From NCBI GenBank assembly GCA_002432195.1, contig DJGG01000142.1, forward strand, positions 1-5,948: DNA of 5,948 bases, read 5' to 3'. The translations under genes were made by a program, and so were the position numbers. A model generated the notes under the pieces. That model was not told the DNA's origin, did not search any database, and was given only the letters and a program-made list of their open reading frames with translations. Numbering within the stretch: position 1 is the first letter of the stretch; every line of letters begins with the position of its first letter. Source of the DNA: Desulfobacteraceae bacterium UBA5852. Its GTDB lineage: Bacteria; Desulfobacterota; Desulfobacteria; Desulfobacterales; UBA5852. Shown one piece after another: positions 1 through 5,910 of the stretch.

Positions 1-1752
1 GCCCTCCGCTGGCTGGCGGCGCTGGCGGCCCTGGCCGTGGCGCTCTGGAGCTGCGGCTATGTGCGCATGGTGGGGGACCAGGTGGAGGGCTCCGCGCGGT
101 CCATGGTGCCGCCGGAATTGCTGCCCGTCCGCCGGCTGGGCCCGGAGGCCACCGCCGTGCTCTCCGGAAGCGCCGCCGGGGCCACCCCGGCCGGCGTGCC
201 GATTGCCGTGCTGGCGGTATCCGCGGCTTCCTCCCTGGCGCCCTGGCCGTCGGTCCTTCAGGTGGCGGACTACACCCGGCTGCCCCGGGAGGGACCCTTC
301 CACCTCTTTGTGCCCCCCGGCCGCTACCGGATCCTGGCCTTCGTGGACCTGAACGCCGACCAGGTGCTGGAGCCGGCCGAACGGGCCGGCGGCATCTTCC
401 AGGCGGAACCGCTGGCCGTCGGCCCCCACCAGGTGGTGACCGACTTGACGCTCCCCCTGGCCTACCCCCGGCCTCCGGAAGCCGGGGTCCGGGTGTCGCT
501 GCGGAAGCTGCCACCCCGCCTGGCGGATGCCCGCTCCCTGGAATTCGGCGGCTGCGCCACCCTGGAGGATGAGACCTTCCGCCCGTCCAACGGCACCCTG
601 GGGCTCTGGCAGCCCATGGACTTCGTGGAGCGGGTCGGCGTCCACCTCTACGCCCTGGAGGCGTACGATCCCGGCAGGCTCCCGGTGCTTTTCATCCACG
701 GCAGCGGCGGCACGCCCCGGGACTGGGATTACCTGTCGCGGAGCCTGGATCCCCGCCGTTTTCAAGCCTGGTTCTACTACTACCCTTCCGGGCTGCGCCT
801 GGAGACCGCCGCCGGCCTGCTCCAGGCCAAGCTCGACGCCCTGGAGCGCCGGCACGGCTTCCCGCGGCTGGCCGTCGTGGCCCACAGCATGGGGGGGCTG
901 GTGGCGCGGGCCTGGGTCAACCGCTATGCCTCCCGGACCCCCGGCGGCTACCTGCAAACCCTGGTCACCCTATCCACGCCCTGGGGCGGCGACGCCAACG
1001 CCCGCCGCGGGGTGGACAGCGCGCCCCTGGTGGTTCCCAGCTGGCAGGACGTGGCGGCGGGCAGCGCCTTCCTGCAGTCCCTCCACCAGGCACCCCTGCC
1101 GCCGGAGGTGGCCTTTCACCTTTTCTACAGTTACGGCGGCAACCGTCCCTTCGGCCTGGAGGCCGGCGATGGCACGGTGAGCCTCGCCAGCCAGCTCGAT
1201 CCCCGGGCCCAGTCCGCGGCCTGCCGGATCGAGGGAATCGACCGGGGGCATATTGCGGTGCTGTCCTGCCGCGAGGTGGGCCAGCGGCTGAATGCCCTGT
1301 TGGGCGGGGCGGGCGATGTCGCCGAAGTCCTTCCGGCGGCCCCCGGCCAGGAGGGTGAACCCGTCAGCGCCCCGGGCGGCAACGCCGCCGCCGGGGAAGC
1401 ATTCCCGGCCGAGGCCGCCGCCCGGGACCTGCCCCATGAGGTGCGCCGGTGCGTCGATGGCCTGCAGTCGGCGGAAACCGGCCGCCAGAGGGACGCCGCC
1501 CGCCTTGCCGTCCGCCGGGGCCTGAGGCACGGTGCCATTTTCGGTGCCGCCGCCGGCCAGCTGGCCAGGGGCTTCCGGGTGGACGCAACCGATCGGGAGC
1601 ACGTGGATGCCATGGCCTGGATGTGCAACCTCCTCGGGATGTCGGGGGAGGCGGCCTACCGGGACCTGCTGGACACGGTTGCCCGGGAGAGCCCGAGCGA
1701 CAAGCTCAAGGAGTACGCCCGGCGGAACTTCGGTAAACTCCCCGACCGTTGA
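1..1752 (+). CDS. Alpha/beta-hydrolase-fold lipoprotein (lipase/esterase-like), 5' partial
   Basis: The frame is open from base 1, so the gene begins before the window. Residues are numbered here from the GTG at 37. The first 12 codons of the window encode a hydrophobic run (ALRWLAALAALA) leading to L-W-S-C with Cys6. This looks like the end of a lipoprotein signal peptide, although Trp at -2 is atypical; the GTG at 37 would leave only five residues before the Cys and is unlikely to be the start. Residues 89-115 include a D-x-N-x-D-x-x-x-E-x-x-E loop (D104 to E115) resembling an EF-hand calcium loop. The hydrolase core spans about 205-420: oxyanion-type HGSGG (H221), nucleophile elbow AHSMGG (Ser284), likely Asp378 in GDGTVS and His405 in RGHIAVL, giving a complete Ser-Asp-His triad in order. 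A low-complexity Ala/Pro/Gly/Glu linker (about 422-460) leads to a helical C-terminal domain I do not recognise. The substrate cannot be read; an ester or lipid is likely. A membrane-anchored location is inferred. Confidence 0.85.
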   Translation, partial: ALRWLAALAALAVALWSCGYVRMVGDQVEGSARSMVPPELLPVRRLGPEATAVLSGSAAGATPAGVPIAVLAVSAASSLAPWPSVLQVADYTRLPREGPFHLFVPPGRYRILAFVDLNADQVLEPAERAGGIFQAEPLAVGPHQVVTDLTLPLAYPRPPEAGVRVSLRKLPPRLADARSLEFGGCATLEDETFRPSNGTLGLWQPMDFVERVGVHLYALEAYDPGRLPVLFIHGSGGTPRDWDYLSRSLDPRRFQAWFYYYPSGLRLETAAGLLQAKLDALERRHGFPRLAVVAHSMGGLVARAWVNRYASRTPGGYLQTLVTLSTPWGGDANARRGVDSAPLVVPSWQDVAAGSAFLQSLHQAPLPPEVAFHLFYSYGGNRPFGLEAGDGTVSLASQLDPRAQSAACRIEGIDRGHIAVLSCREVGQRLNALLGGAGDVAEVLPAAPGQEGEPVSAPGGNAAAGEAFPAEAAARDLPHEVRRCVDGLQSAETGRQRDAARLAVRRGLRHGAIFGAAAGQLARGFRVDATDREHVDAMAWMCNLLGMSGEAAYRDLLDTVARESPSDKLKEYARRNFGKLPDR

Positions 1753-1763
1753 CCGTCGGTCAC

Positions 1764-1792
1764 CCCGTCCCCGGCCGGTGCCCGGGGGCGGG
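1764..1792 (+). terminator. GC-rich hairpin after the hydrolase gene, possible terminator
   Basis: Bases 1764-1774 pair with 1782-1792 over 11 bp (one T-G wobble) around a 7-nt loop, starting 12 nt after the hydrolase stop codon. A second small stem follows directly (CGTCA at 1793-1797 with TGACG at 1804-1808). No T-tract follows, so this is not a canonical intrinsic terminator. It may end transcription in combination with Rho, or may only protect the 3' end of the message. Confidence 0.4.
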
Positions 1793-1811
1793 CGTCAAGC
1801 AAATGACGGTG

Positions 1812-1825
1812 GGCCGCGTGCGGCC
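1812..1825. promoter_or_regulatory. Palindrome upstream of sigma-54 promoter, possible activator site
   Basis: A perfect inverted repeat GGCCGC-GT-GCGGCC lies about 107-120 bp upstream of the start site predicted from the sigma-54 element at 1906-1921. Enhancer-binding-protein sites usually sit about 80-150 bp upstream, so the placement fits. In DNA this GC-rich such palindromes arise by chance, so the call is tentative. Confidence 0.2.
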
Positions 1826-1905
1826 GCGTCGCGTCCTGGCGGCGGATATCCCTCGACCCGCGGCCCGCCAGGGGAGGCCGTGAATTTCGTGGTTGCTTGA
1901 GAATC

Positions 1906-1921
1906 TGGCCTGGTTTTTGCT
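1906..1921 (+). promoter_or_regulatory. Sigma-54 (RpoN) -24/-12 promoter of the decaheme cytochrome gene
   Basis: The sequence TGGCCTGGTTTTTGCT matches the RpoN consensus TGGCACRNNNNTTGCW at all defined positions but two (A5 to C, C6 to T). The invariant GG (1907-1908) and GC (1919-1920) are separated by exactly 10 nt. Transcription would start near 1932, leaving a leader of about 53 nt before the ATG at 1985. This AT-richer stretch stands out from the surrounding very GC-rich DNA. If real, expression needs an ATP-driven enhancer-binding activator, which is not encoded in this window. Confidence 0.7.
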
Positions 1922-1931
1922 CTGCTCTGGG

Positions 1932-1984
1932 GCGGCGCCGCAAGCCAATCGCCGGCATGCCGCCGGCCGGCGCCTGGGCCTTTT
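1932..1984 (+). other. Predicted 5' leader of cytochrome mRNA, palindrome-rich, weak RBS
   Basis: The leader predicted from the sigma-54 element contains the palindromes GCGGCGCCGC (1932-1941) and CGCCGGCCGGCG (1961-1972), the second ending only 12 nt before the ATG. No good Shine-Dalgarno is present; the best purine run is CTGGG at 1974-1978. The start codon is preceded by CTTTT. Structure near the start could limit translation, but this is inference. Confidence 0.3.
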
Positions 1985-3934
1985 ATGCATTCCCTGCACC
2001 CACAACCGCGTTTTCCCCTCTCCGACGGGCTTGCCGCCGGCCGGCACCCCTGGTGGCGCCCCTGGCGATGGGCCCGCCGGGTGGTCCTGGCGGGCTGTCT
2101 GGGCGCGGCGCTGCTGGTGGCCGCCCGCCCGGTGCCGGCCGACTACCTGACGGACATGGACGGGGACGGGTTCACCGCGGAATCCGACTGCGACGACCAC
2201 GACGCCGGGGTGTACCCCGGGGCGCCCGAGTTCTGCGACGACGGCCTCGACCAGGACTGCCGCGGCGGGGATCTGTCGTGCGCCGATTGCCCGGACGAGG
2301 ATCGCGACGGGTATGCATCGGCGGACTGCGGCGGACGGGATTGCGACGACCGCGATGCCGAGGTCTACCCCGGGGCGGCGGAGACCTGCGGGGACGGCCG
2401 CGACCAGGACTGCGACGGGCGGGACACTCCGTGCCGCGAAACCGCCGCCGGGCCGGATGGGGAGGGGCTGGGGTTGGCGTCCAACCCCGCGCACACCGCG
2501 CTTGCCTGGGACGGGAGCCCCGGCGTCTGCCTGCCGTGCCACGAAGCCGAGGCGCGCGAGGTCCACGCGTCGGTCCACTACCAATGGCAGGGTCCCGCGC
2601 CCTCCATGAGCCACGGCCCGCCCCGCCAGGGGAAGCTCGCCGGCGCGCAGGACAGCTATGCGGGGCCCATCCTGGGCAATTGGGACGCCTGCGGCGCCTG
2701 CCACATCGGCTTGGGGCGCATGCCGGAGGACGATGGGGCACCCAGCCTGGCCCAACTCGCCGAGATCGACTGCCTGGTCTGCCACCAGGCGGGCTACCGG
2801 CGCCTGCGCCGGAAGGGGCGCTACGTGCCCGACACCCAGGCCATGGGCATGTCCCTGGACGATGCCGTGCGCCGGGTGCACCGCCCCCAGCGGGCCAACT
2901 GCCTGGCCTGCCACGCCATGGCCCACGGGGGCGACGGGGTCAAACGCGGCGACCTGGCCCAGGCCCAGGCCCGTACCTTCGACCGGGAGTTCGATGTCCA
3001 CATGGCCATGGAGGCCGGCAACCTCCGCTGTCAGGACTGCCACGAGGTCGAGCGCCACCGTTTCGCCGGCCAGGGAACGGACCTGCGTCCCACGGACCGC
3101 CCCCATGCCATCAGCTGCGCGGCCTGCCACCGCCTGCGCGACACCGCCGAGGGGCATGCCATCCCGGCCATCAACCGGCATGTGGCCCGGGTGGCCTGCC
3201 AGACCTGCCACGTGCCCCTGTATGCCCGGGAGGCCTTCGACACCCCGGAGAGCGAGGCCACGGAGATCCACCGCAGTTGGCGGGACACCGCGGATCTGGA
3301 TCCCCCCTTCCGCCCGGCGGGCACCCAGGCCAACAACCTGGTGCCCCGCTACCGCTTCTGGAACCGCTTGAGCACCAATGGCCTCCTGCGGGACAGCGTT
3401 TCCATGGACCCGGCGACGGGGGCCTACCCCAGCTCCCGGCCCCAGGGGGCGGTGGGCGATCCGCCGGGCGGAAGCAAGCTCTACCCATTCAAGTACCACA
3501 CCACCGAGATGCCCCGCCTGCCCCGCTCGGGGGAGCTGGTGGCCCCGGACACCCGGGTGTTCGCCGCCACCGGGGATGGGGAGGCCGCCGCCGCCGCCGG
3601 GGTGGTGAACATGGGGCATCCCCCCGGGGAGCCCTACCGCTGGGTGTCCACGGACGCCTTCCAGCTCCTCAACCACCAGGTGGCCCCGGCCTACCGGGTG
3701 CTGGGCTGCGGGGATTGCCACGGCAATCCGGCCCGCATGAACCTGCAGGGGGAGTTGGGCTACCAGCTGAAAGGGGGCACGGAGACGGCCTGCACCCGTT
3801 GCCACCAGGCCAAGAAGCGGCCCGGCTTCCGCAGCCTGCACGAAGGGCACGTGAGCGCGCAGCGCCTTGACTGCAGCCACTGCCATAACTTCTCACGGCC
3901 GGAACGCGGTCTGCGGCGGCCGGCGGCCTCCTGA
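1985..3934 (+). CDS. Exported decaheme cytochrome c, OTR-like, with two N-terminal MopE-type metal-binding motifs
   Basis: This is a 649-residue periplasmic or surface electron-transfer protein or reductase. A basic n-region ending WARR, a hydrophobic stretch (33-47) and PVPA|D suggest Sec cleavage after Ala52. No in-frame ATG, GTG or TTG occurs between the ATG and the hydrophobic stretch, which supports this start despite a poor RBS. Residues 57-96 and 104-147 are two copies of a MopE-type motif (D-x-D-x-D-G-F/Y, D-C-D-D-x-D-A, V-Y-P-G-A, C-x-D-G-x-D-Q-D-C), probably binding Ca2+ or another metal. Ten CxxCH heme c motifs begin at Cys182, 236, 263, 306, 349, 378, 405, 575, 603 and 630. From memory, several segments resemble octaheme tetrathionate reductase (OTR) family cytochromes: CLPCH followed by HYQW, DCLVCH, GGDGVKRGDL with Lys320, FDVHM, and VACQTCH. 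In OTR the equivalent lysine ligates the active-site heme. The heme-free stretch 410-574 and the last two hemes lie toward the C-terminus. The substrate is unproven: tetrathionate, nitrite, hydroxylamine or an extracellular acceptor are all possible. Confidence 0.9.
   Translation: MHSLHPQPRFPLSDGLAAGRHPWWRPWRWARRVVLAGCLGAALLVAARPVPADYLTDMDGDGFTAESDCDDHDAGVYPGAPEFCDDGLDQDCRGGDLSCADCPDEDRDGYASADCGGRDCDDRDAEVYPGAAETCGDGRDQDCDGRDTPCRETAAGPDGEGLGLASNPAHTALAWDGSPGVCLPCHEAEAREVHASVHYQWQGPAPSMSHGPPRQGKLAGAQDSYAGPILGNWDACGACHIGLGRMPEDDGAPSLAQLAEIDCLVCHQAGYRRLRRKGRYVPDTQAMGMSLDDAVRRVHRPQRANCLACHAMAHGGDGVKRGDLAQAQARTFDREFDVHMAMEAGNLRCQDCHEVERHRFAGQGTDLRPTDRPHAISCAACHRLRDTAEGHAIPAINRHVARVACQTCHVPLYAREAFDTPESEATEIHRSWRDTADLDPPFRPAGTQANNLVPRYRFWNRLSTNGLLRDSVSMDPATGAYPSSRPQGAVGDPPGGSKLYPFKYHTTEMPRLPRSGELVAPDTRVFAATGDGEAAAAAGVVNMGHPPGEPYRWVSTDAFQLLNHQVAPAYRVLGCGDCHGNPARMNLQGELGYQLKGGTETACTRCHQAKKRPGFRSLHEGHVSAQRLDCSHCHNFSRPERGLRRPAAS
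2153..2425 (+). repeat. Two tandem MopE-type Asp/Cys-rich metal-binding repeats within the cytochrome
   Basis: The two copies encode residues 57-96 and 104-147. Each opens with an EF-hand-like acidic loop (DMDGDGF; DEDRDGY), continues with DCDDxDA and VYPGA, and closes with a Cys then DxGxDQDC-type segment. The pattern matches the family usually annotated as putative metal-binding motif (Cu-binding_MopE), known from Methylococcus MopE and many myxobacterial and deltaproteobacterial surface proteins. The CADC at 99-102 between the copies lacks the heme His, so it is not a heme site. Calcium binding and disulfide bonding are inferred from the Asp and Cys spacing. Confidence 0.8.
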
Positions 3935-3970
3935 TCCCCACGGGGGCCATCCGCCAGCCTCGAGGGATCA
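3932..3970. terminator. Inverted repeat between convergent genes, possible bidirectional terminator
   Basis: TGATCCC (3932-3938, including the cytochrome stop codon) is perfectly complementary to GGGATCA (3964-3970), across a 25-nt GC-rich loop. It lies in the 77-bp spacer where the cytochrome and the cyclic-nucleotide-binding gene converge. The stem is short, the loop long and there is no T-tract on either strand, so the evidence rests mainly on position. Confidence 0.2.
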
Positions 3971-4011
3971 TCGGGGTTCGTGGCGGGACGTTGCCGGCAG
4001 GCGGGCGGCGC

Positions 4012-4533
4012 TCAACTCCCCAGGTGATCGATGAGGCGGCCGCTGGTCTGGCGCAGGCACTGGCTCACCTGCTTGGCGATCTTGAGCACCAGCAGGAGGC
4101 CGATGCCGGGGAATTCCCGGTTGAGGCGGGCGAAGTGCTCGGCGGTCATCACCAGCAGCGTGGCCGGGGAAGAGGCCACAGCCGAGGCCGAGCGGGGCTC
4201 GCCGTCGATGAGGCACATCTCGCCGATGGTCTTCCCGGAGCCCAGGGTGGTGATCCGCTTGGCCCGATGGTCCGAGTCGCGCTTGACCACGTCCACACGC
4301 CCCTCGACGATGAGCACCAGATAGGCCTGACGGTCGCCCTCCCCAAAAATCACGGTTTCCGGGTCCACCTGGTAAACGTCCATGAAATCGGCCAGTTTCT
4401 TGATCTGGTCGAAGCTGAAGTCGTTGGTCCAGGGGGTGGCGTCGATGAGGCGGCTTTTTTCCAGCAGGCCGTGGCTCAGGGGTTGCCTGTCCAGCAGGCC
4501 CTTGGCCTGGGTCGGTGGGCCGGTGGGTACCAT
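4012..4533 (-). CDS. Stand-alone cyclic nucleotide-binding domain (CNB/Crp-like sensor) protein
   Basis: The 173-residue protein carries one cNMP-binding (Crp effector-type) domain at about residues 38-160. The phosphate-binding cassette reads I-G-E-M-C-L-I-D-G-E-P-R-S-A-S-A, retaining the key Glu105 and Arg114 followed by Ser115-Ala116, so cAMP or cGMP binding is plausible. Earlier beta-roll signatures are present: VIFGEGD (61-67) and LVLIVEGRVDVVKR (72-85). The chain ends 13 residues after Gln-Val-Ser-Gln-Cys with no helix-turn-helix, so it is not a classical Crp/Fnr transcription factor. The first 35 residues are of unknown role. The ATG at 4533 is preceded on the minus strand by AAGGAAG with an 11-nt spacer, an acceptable but long Shine-Dalgarno distance. 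It converges with the cytochrome and diverges from the universal stress gene. The output partner is unknown; it probably acts in the cytoplasm. Confidence 0.85.
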   Translation of the reverse strand: MVPTGPPTQAKGLLDRQPLSHGLLEKSRLIDATPWTNDFSFDQIKKLADFMDVYQVDPETVIFGEGDRQAYLVLIVEGRVDVVKRDSDHRAKRITTLGSGKTIGEMCLIDGEPRSASAVASSPATLLVMTAEHFARLNREFPGIGLLLVLKIAKQVSQCLRQTSGRLIDHLGS

Positions 4534-4644
4534 GGGCGGGCGCGCTTCCTTTGTGGATGGACACCGTCTCGCTTTCCCGGCGGCATGGGCAGGGTCCGGG
4601 GCAGCCGAAAAGTAAGCCTGGAAGGGTTATCGGCCGGCAAGCCC

Positions 4645-4659
4645 GCAACTTGAGCCCCG
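4645..4659 (-). promoter_or_regulatory. Weak sigma-54-like element upstream of the CNB gene
   Basis: Read on the minus strand, GG (4658-4657) and TTGC (4648-4645) have the correct GG-N10-GC spacing, but the -24 half reads CGGGGCT rather than TGGCACR. The predicted start near 4633 is about 100 nt before the CNB start codon. It is much weaker than the two plus-strand elements, and correct GG/GC spacing alone is common in GC-rich DNA. Confidence 0.2.
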
Positions 4660-4834
4660 GCCTGGACCCGGCCCCTCCCGACGCCATGGCGCCCGCGGGC
4701 GGCCGAACCCCGTGTCGGGCTTTTTGCCAATCTGTCAACTCCCCTGCTGGTCCGGATCCCCGCCGGCCGGCCGCCGTCGAAGGTATCCTGCCGATATTCA
4801 AGCTGATCCGTCGGATGCGGCGCGGGCCGCGGTA

Positions 4835-4850
4835 TGGCCCGATACTTGCT
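4835..4850 (+). promoter_or_regulatory. Sigma-54 (RpoN) -24/-12 promoter of the universal stress gene
   Basis: TGGCCCGATACTTGCT matches the RpoN consensus TGGCACRNNNNTTGCW at every defined position except A5 to C, with GG (4836-4837) and GC (4848-4849) exactly 10 nt apart. Transcription would begin near 4861, giving a leader of about 82 nt to the ATG at 4943. This is the best promoter match in the window. An enhancer-binding activator would be needed and is not encoded here. Confidence 0.75.
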
Positions 4851-4931
4851 CAAGAATAGGCGAGGGGGCCGGCGCCCCGGGTCGGATCGTCCTCCCCGGG
4901 CTCCCTGCCGGCCCCGAAATCCCAGCAACAT

Positions 4932-4936
4932 GGAGG
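4932..4936 (+). promoter_or_regulatory. Shine-Dalgarno GGAGG that fixes the universal stress gene start
   Basis: GGAGG lies 6 nt before the ATG at 4943, an ideal spacing. The open frame extends upstream to an ATG at 4712, but that part lacks family similarity and contains the sigma-54 promoter, so 4943 is the start. Confidence 0.85.
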
Positions 4937-4942
4937 TACCCC

Positions 4943-5878
4943 ATGACCGCACCTTCGACCATGTCGCTGCTCGTGGCCCTTGACGGTTCGGAACGCTCCC
5001 TCAAAACGGTCGCCTACCTGTGCAAGGTGGAGGCCTTCCGCAAGGCCGACATCCGGCTTTTCTACGTGCTGTCCGGGGTCCCGGAAACCTACTGGGACCT
5101 GGTGAAGGAGCCCTCCAGCCTCAAGCCTTCCGCCGAAATCCTGGCATGGGCCAGCCAGGAAAGGGACCGGGCGGCCCGGCACCTGGGACGCTGCCGGGAA
5201 ATTCTCCTGGAAGCCGGGGCCGCACCCGATCGGGTGGAGACGATTCTCCACGAACGCCGGCTGGGAGTGTCCCGGGACATCCTCTCCGAGGCGCGCAAGG
5301 GCTACGATGCGCTGGTGATCCGCCGGCGGGGCATGTCCACCCTGGTGGGCCTCACCATGGGGAGCGTGGCCCAGAAGCTGTTGCACAACCTGGATGCGGT
5401 GCCTATCGTGCTGGCGGGTTCCAGGGCCCACAACGGGCGGGTGCTCATCGCCTATGACGGGTCCGAGGCCGCTGAACGGGCGGTGGATTTCGTCGGACGG
5501 GTGGCGGGCGGCACGGACACCACGGTGGCGCTGGTCCACGTGCTGCGGTCGGGGCCGATGTTTGCCATGGATGCCGGGGCGGAGGAGCTCATGGCGGCCT
5601 GGGCCGCGGAAGCGGCGGCGGCCATCCGGCAGCGGCTGGAGCAGGCCTGCCGGCGGTTGGAGGCCGCGGGACTGAAGGAAAAGGCGGTCAGCGCCCACGT
5701 GGTCCAGAATGCGGCCAGCCGCGCCGGGGCGGTGGTGGAGATGGCCGCCCGGGATGACTTCGGCACCATCGTGGTGGGCCGCCGGGGACTTTCCCGGGTG
5801 CAGGAGTTCACCCTCGGGCGGGTGGGCAACAAGATCGTTCACCTGGGGCGCGAGCACACCGTCTGGGTGGTCAACTGA
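4943..5878 (+). CDS. Universal stress protein with two tandem UspA domains
   Basis: This 311-residue cytoplasmic protein has two UspA-type alpha/beta domains, at about residues 6-158 and 165-311. Each opens with the family's beta1-Asp motif (SLLVALDGSE with Asp14; VLIAYDGSE with Asp172). Domain 1 closes with RRRG-(9 residues)-GS (Gly130, Gly140-Ser141), lacking the first Gly of the ATP-binding G-2x-G-9x-G-S/T signature. Domain 2 has all three glycines (279, 282, 292), but Arg293 replaces the Ser/Thr. Each domain is thus one step off the consensus, so ATP binding is uncertain. Typical single-domain Usp proteins are about 140-160 residues, so this is a normal tandem form. Family members support survival under starvation, oxidative or anaerobic stress; the specific role here is not readable. 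The gene stands alone behind its own sigma-54 promoter match. Confidence 0.92.
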   Translation: MTAPSTMSLLVALDGSERSLKTVAYLCKVEAFRKADIRLFYVLSGVPETYWDLVKEPSSLKPSAEILAWASQERDRAARHLGRCREILLEAGAAPDRVETILHERRLGVSRDILSEARKGYDALVIRRRGMSTLVGLTMGSVAQKLLHNLDAVPIVLAGSRAHNGRVLIAYDGSEAAERAVDFVGRVAGGTDTTVALVHVLRSGPMFAMDAGAEELMAAWAAEAAAAIRQRLEQACRRLEAAGLKEKAVSAHVVQNAASRAGAVVEMAARDDFGTIVVGRRGLSRVQEFTLGRVGNKIVHLGREHTVWVVN

Positions 5879-5910
5879 CAGCCGTCGCCCTCTCCCGGGG
5901 GGGCAACCGC

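Larger units (their letters stand above)
4534..4942. other. 409-bp divergent intergenic region between CNB and universal stress genes
   Basis: No convincing gene is seen here; reading frames crossing it lack recognisable protein features. It holds the sigma-54 element and Shine-Dalgarno for the plus-strand stress gene, the weak minus-strand element, a small inverted repeat ATCCG-T-CGGAT (4806-4816) just upstream of the sigma-54 site, and a GGGGC-CGGC-GCCCC hairpin (4865-4878) at the start of the predicted leader. The remainder shows nothing I can assign. Confidence 0.5.

Noticed and set aside
37..39. GTG as the real start of the hydrolase gene
   Set aside because: It would leave five residues before the probable lipobox Cys. 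The open frame and hydrophobic residues continue to base 1, so the start lies before the window.
2087..2098. A lipobox-like L-A-G-C (residues 35-38) in the cytochrome signal region
   Set aside because: Only about five hydrophobic residues separate it from the Arg-Arg pair, too short for a lipoprotein signal. The hydrophobic stretch continues to a better Sec cleavage site after Ala52.
2279..2290. C-A-D-C (residues 99-102) as an eleventh heme site
   Set aside because: It is followed by Pro rather than His and lies between the metal-binding repeats.
1897..3870. A 657-codon open frame on the plus strand in another frame over the cytochrome
   Set aside because: It is Arg/Gly/Pro-rich low-complexity translation typical of a wrong frame in GC-rich DNA, overlapping the well-supported cytochrome.
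1760..3886. A 708-codon open frame on the minus strand opposite the cytochrome
   Set aside because: It is an antisense shadow created by the high GC content. The plus strand carries ten CxxCH motifs and a signal peptide, whereas this frame shows no recognisable family motif.
4702..4725. CCGA...TCGG stem followed by GCTTTTTG on the plus strand, resembling an intrinsic terminator
   Set aside because: The stem is only 4 bp and no plus-strand gene or plausible small RNA lies directly upstream.
4733..4738. Perfect TTGACA -35 hexamer on the minus strand upstream of the CNB gene
   Set aside because: At 16-18 nt spacing there is no acceptable -10 hexamer (ACACGG at 17 nt), and it lies 200 nt from the start codon.
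4712..4942. An upstream in-frame extension of the universal stress protein
   Set aside because: The extra 77 residues have no Usp similarity and overlap the sigma-54 element, and the ideal GGAGG points to the ATG at 4943.
4850..5857. A 335-codon open frame on the minus strand opposite the universal stress gene
   Set aside because: It is an antisense shadow; the plus-strand gene has a promoter match, a Shine-Dalgarno and clear UspA motifs.
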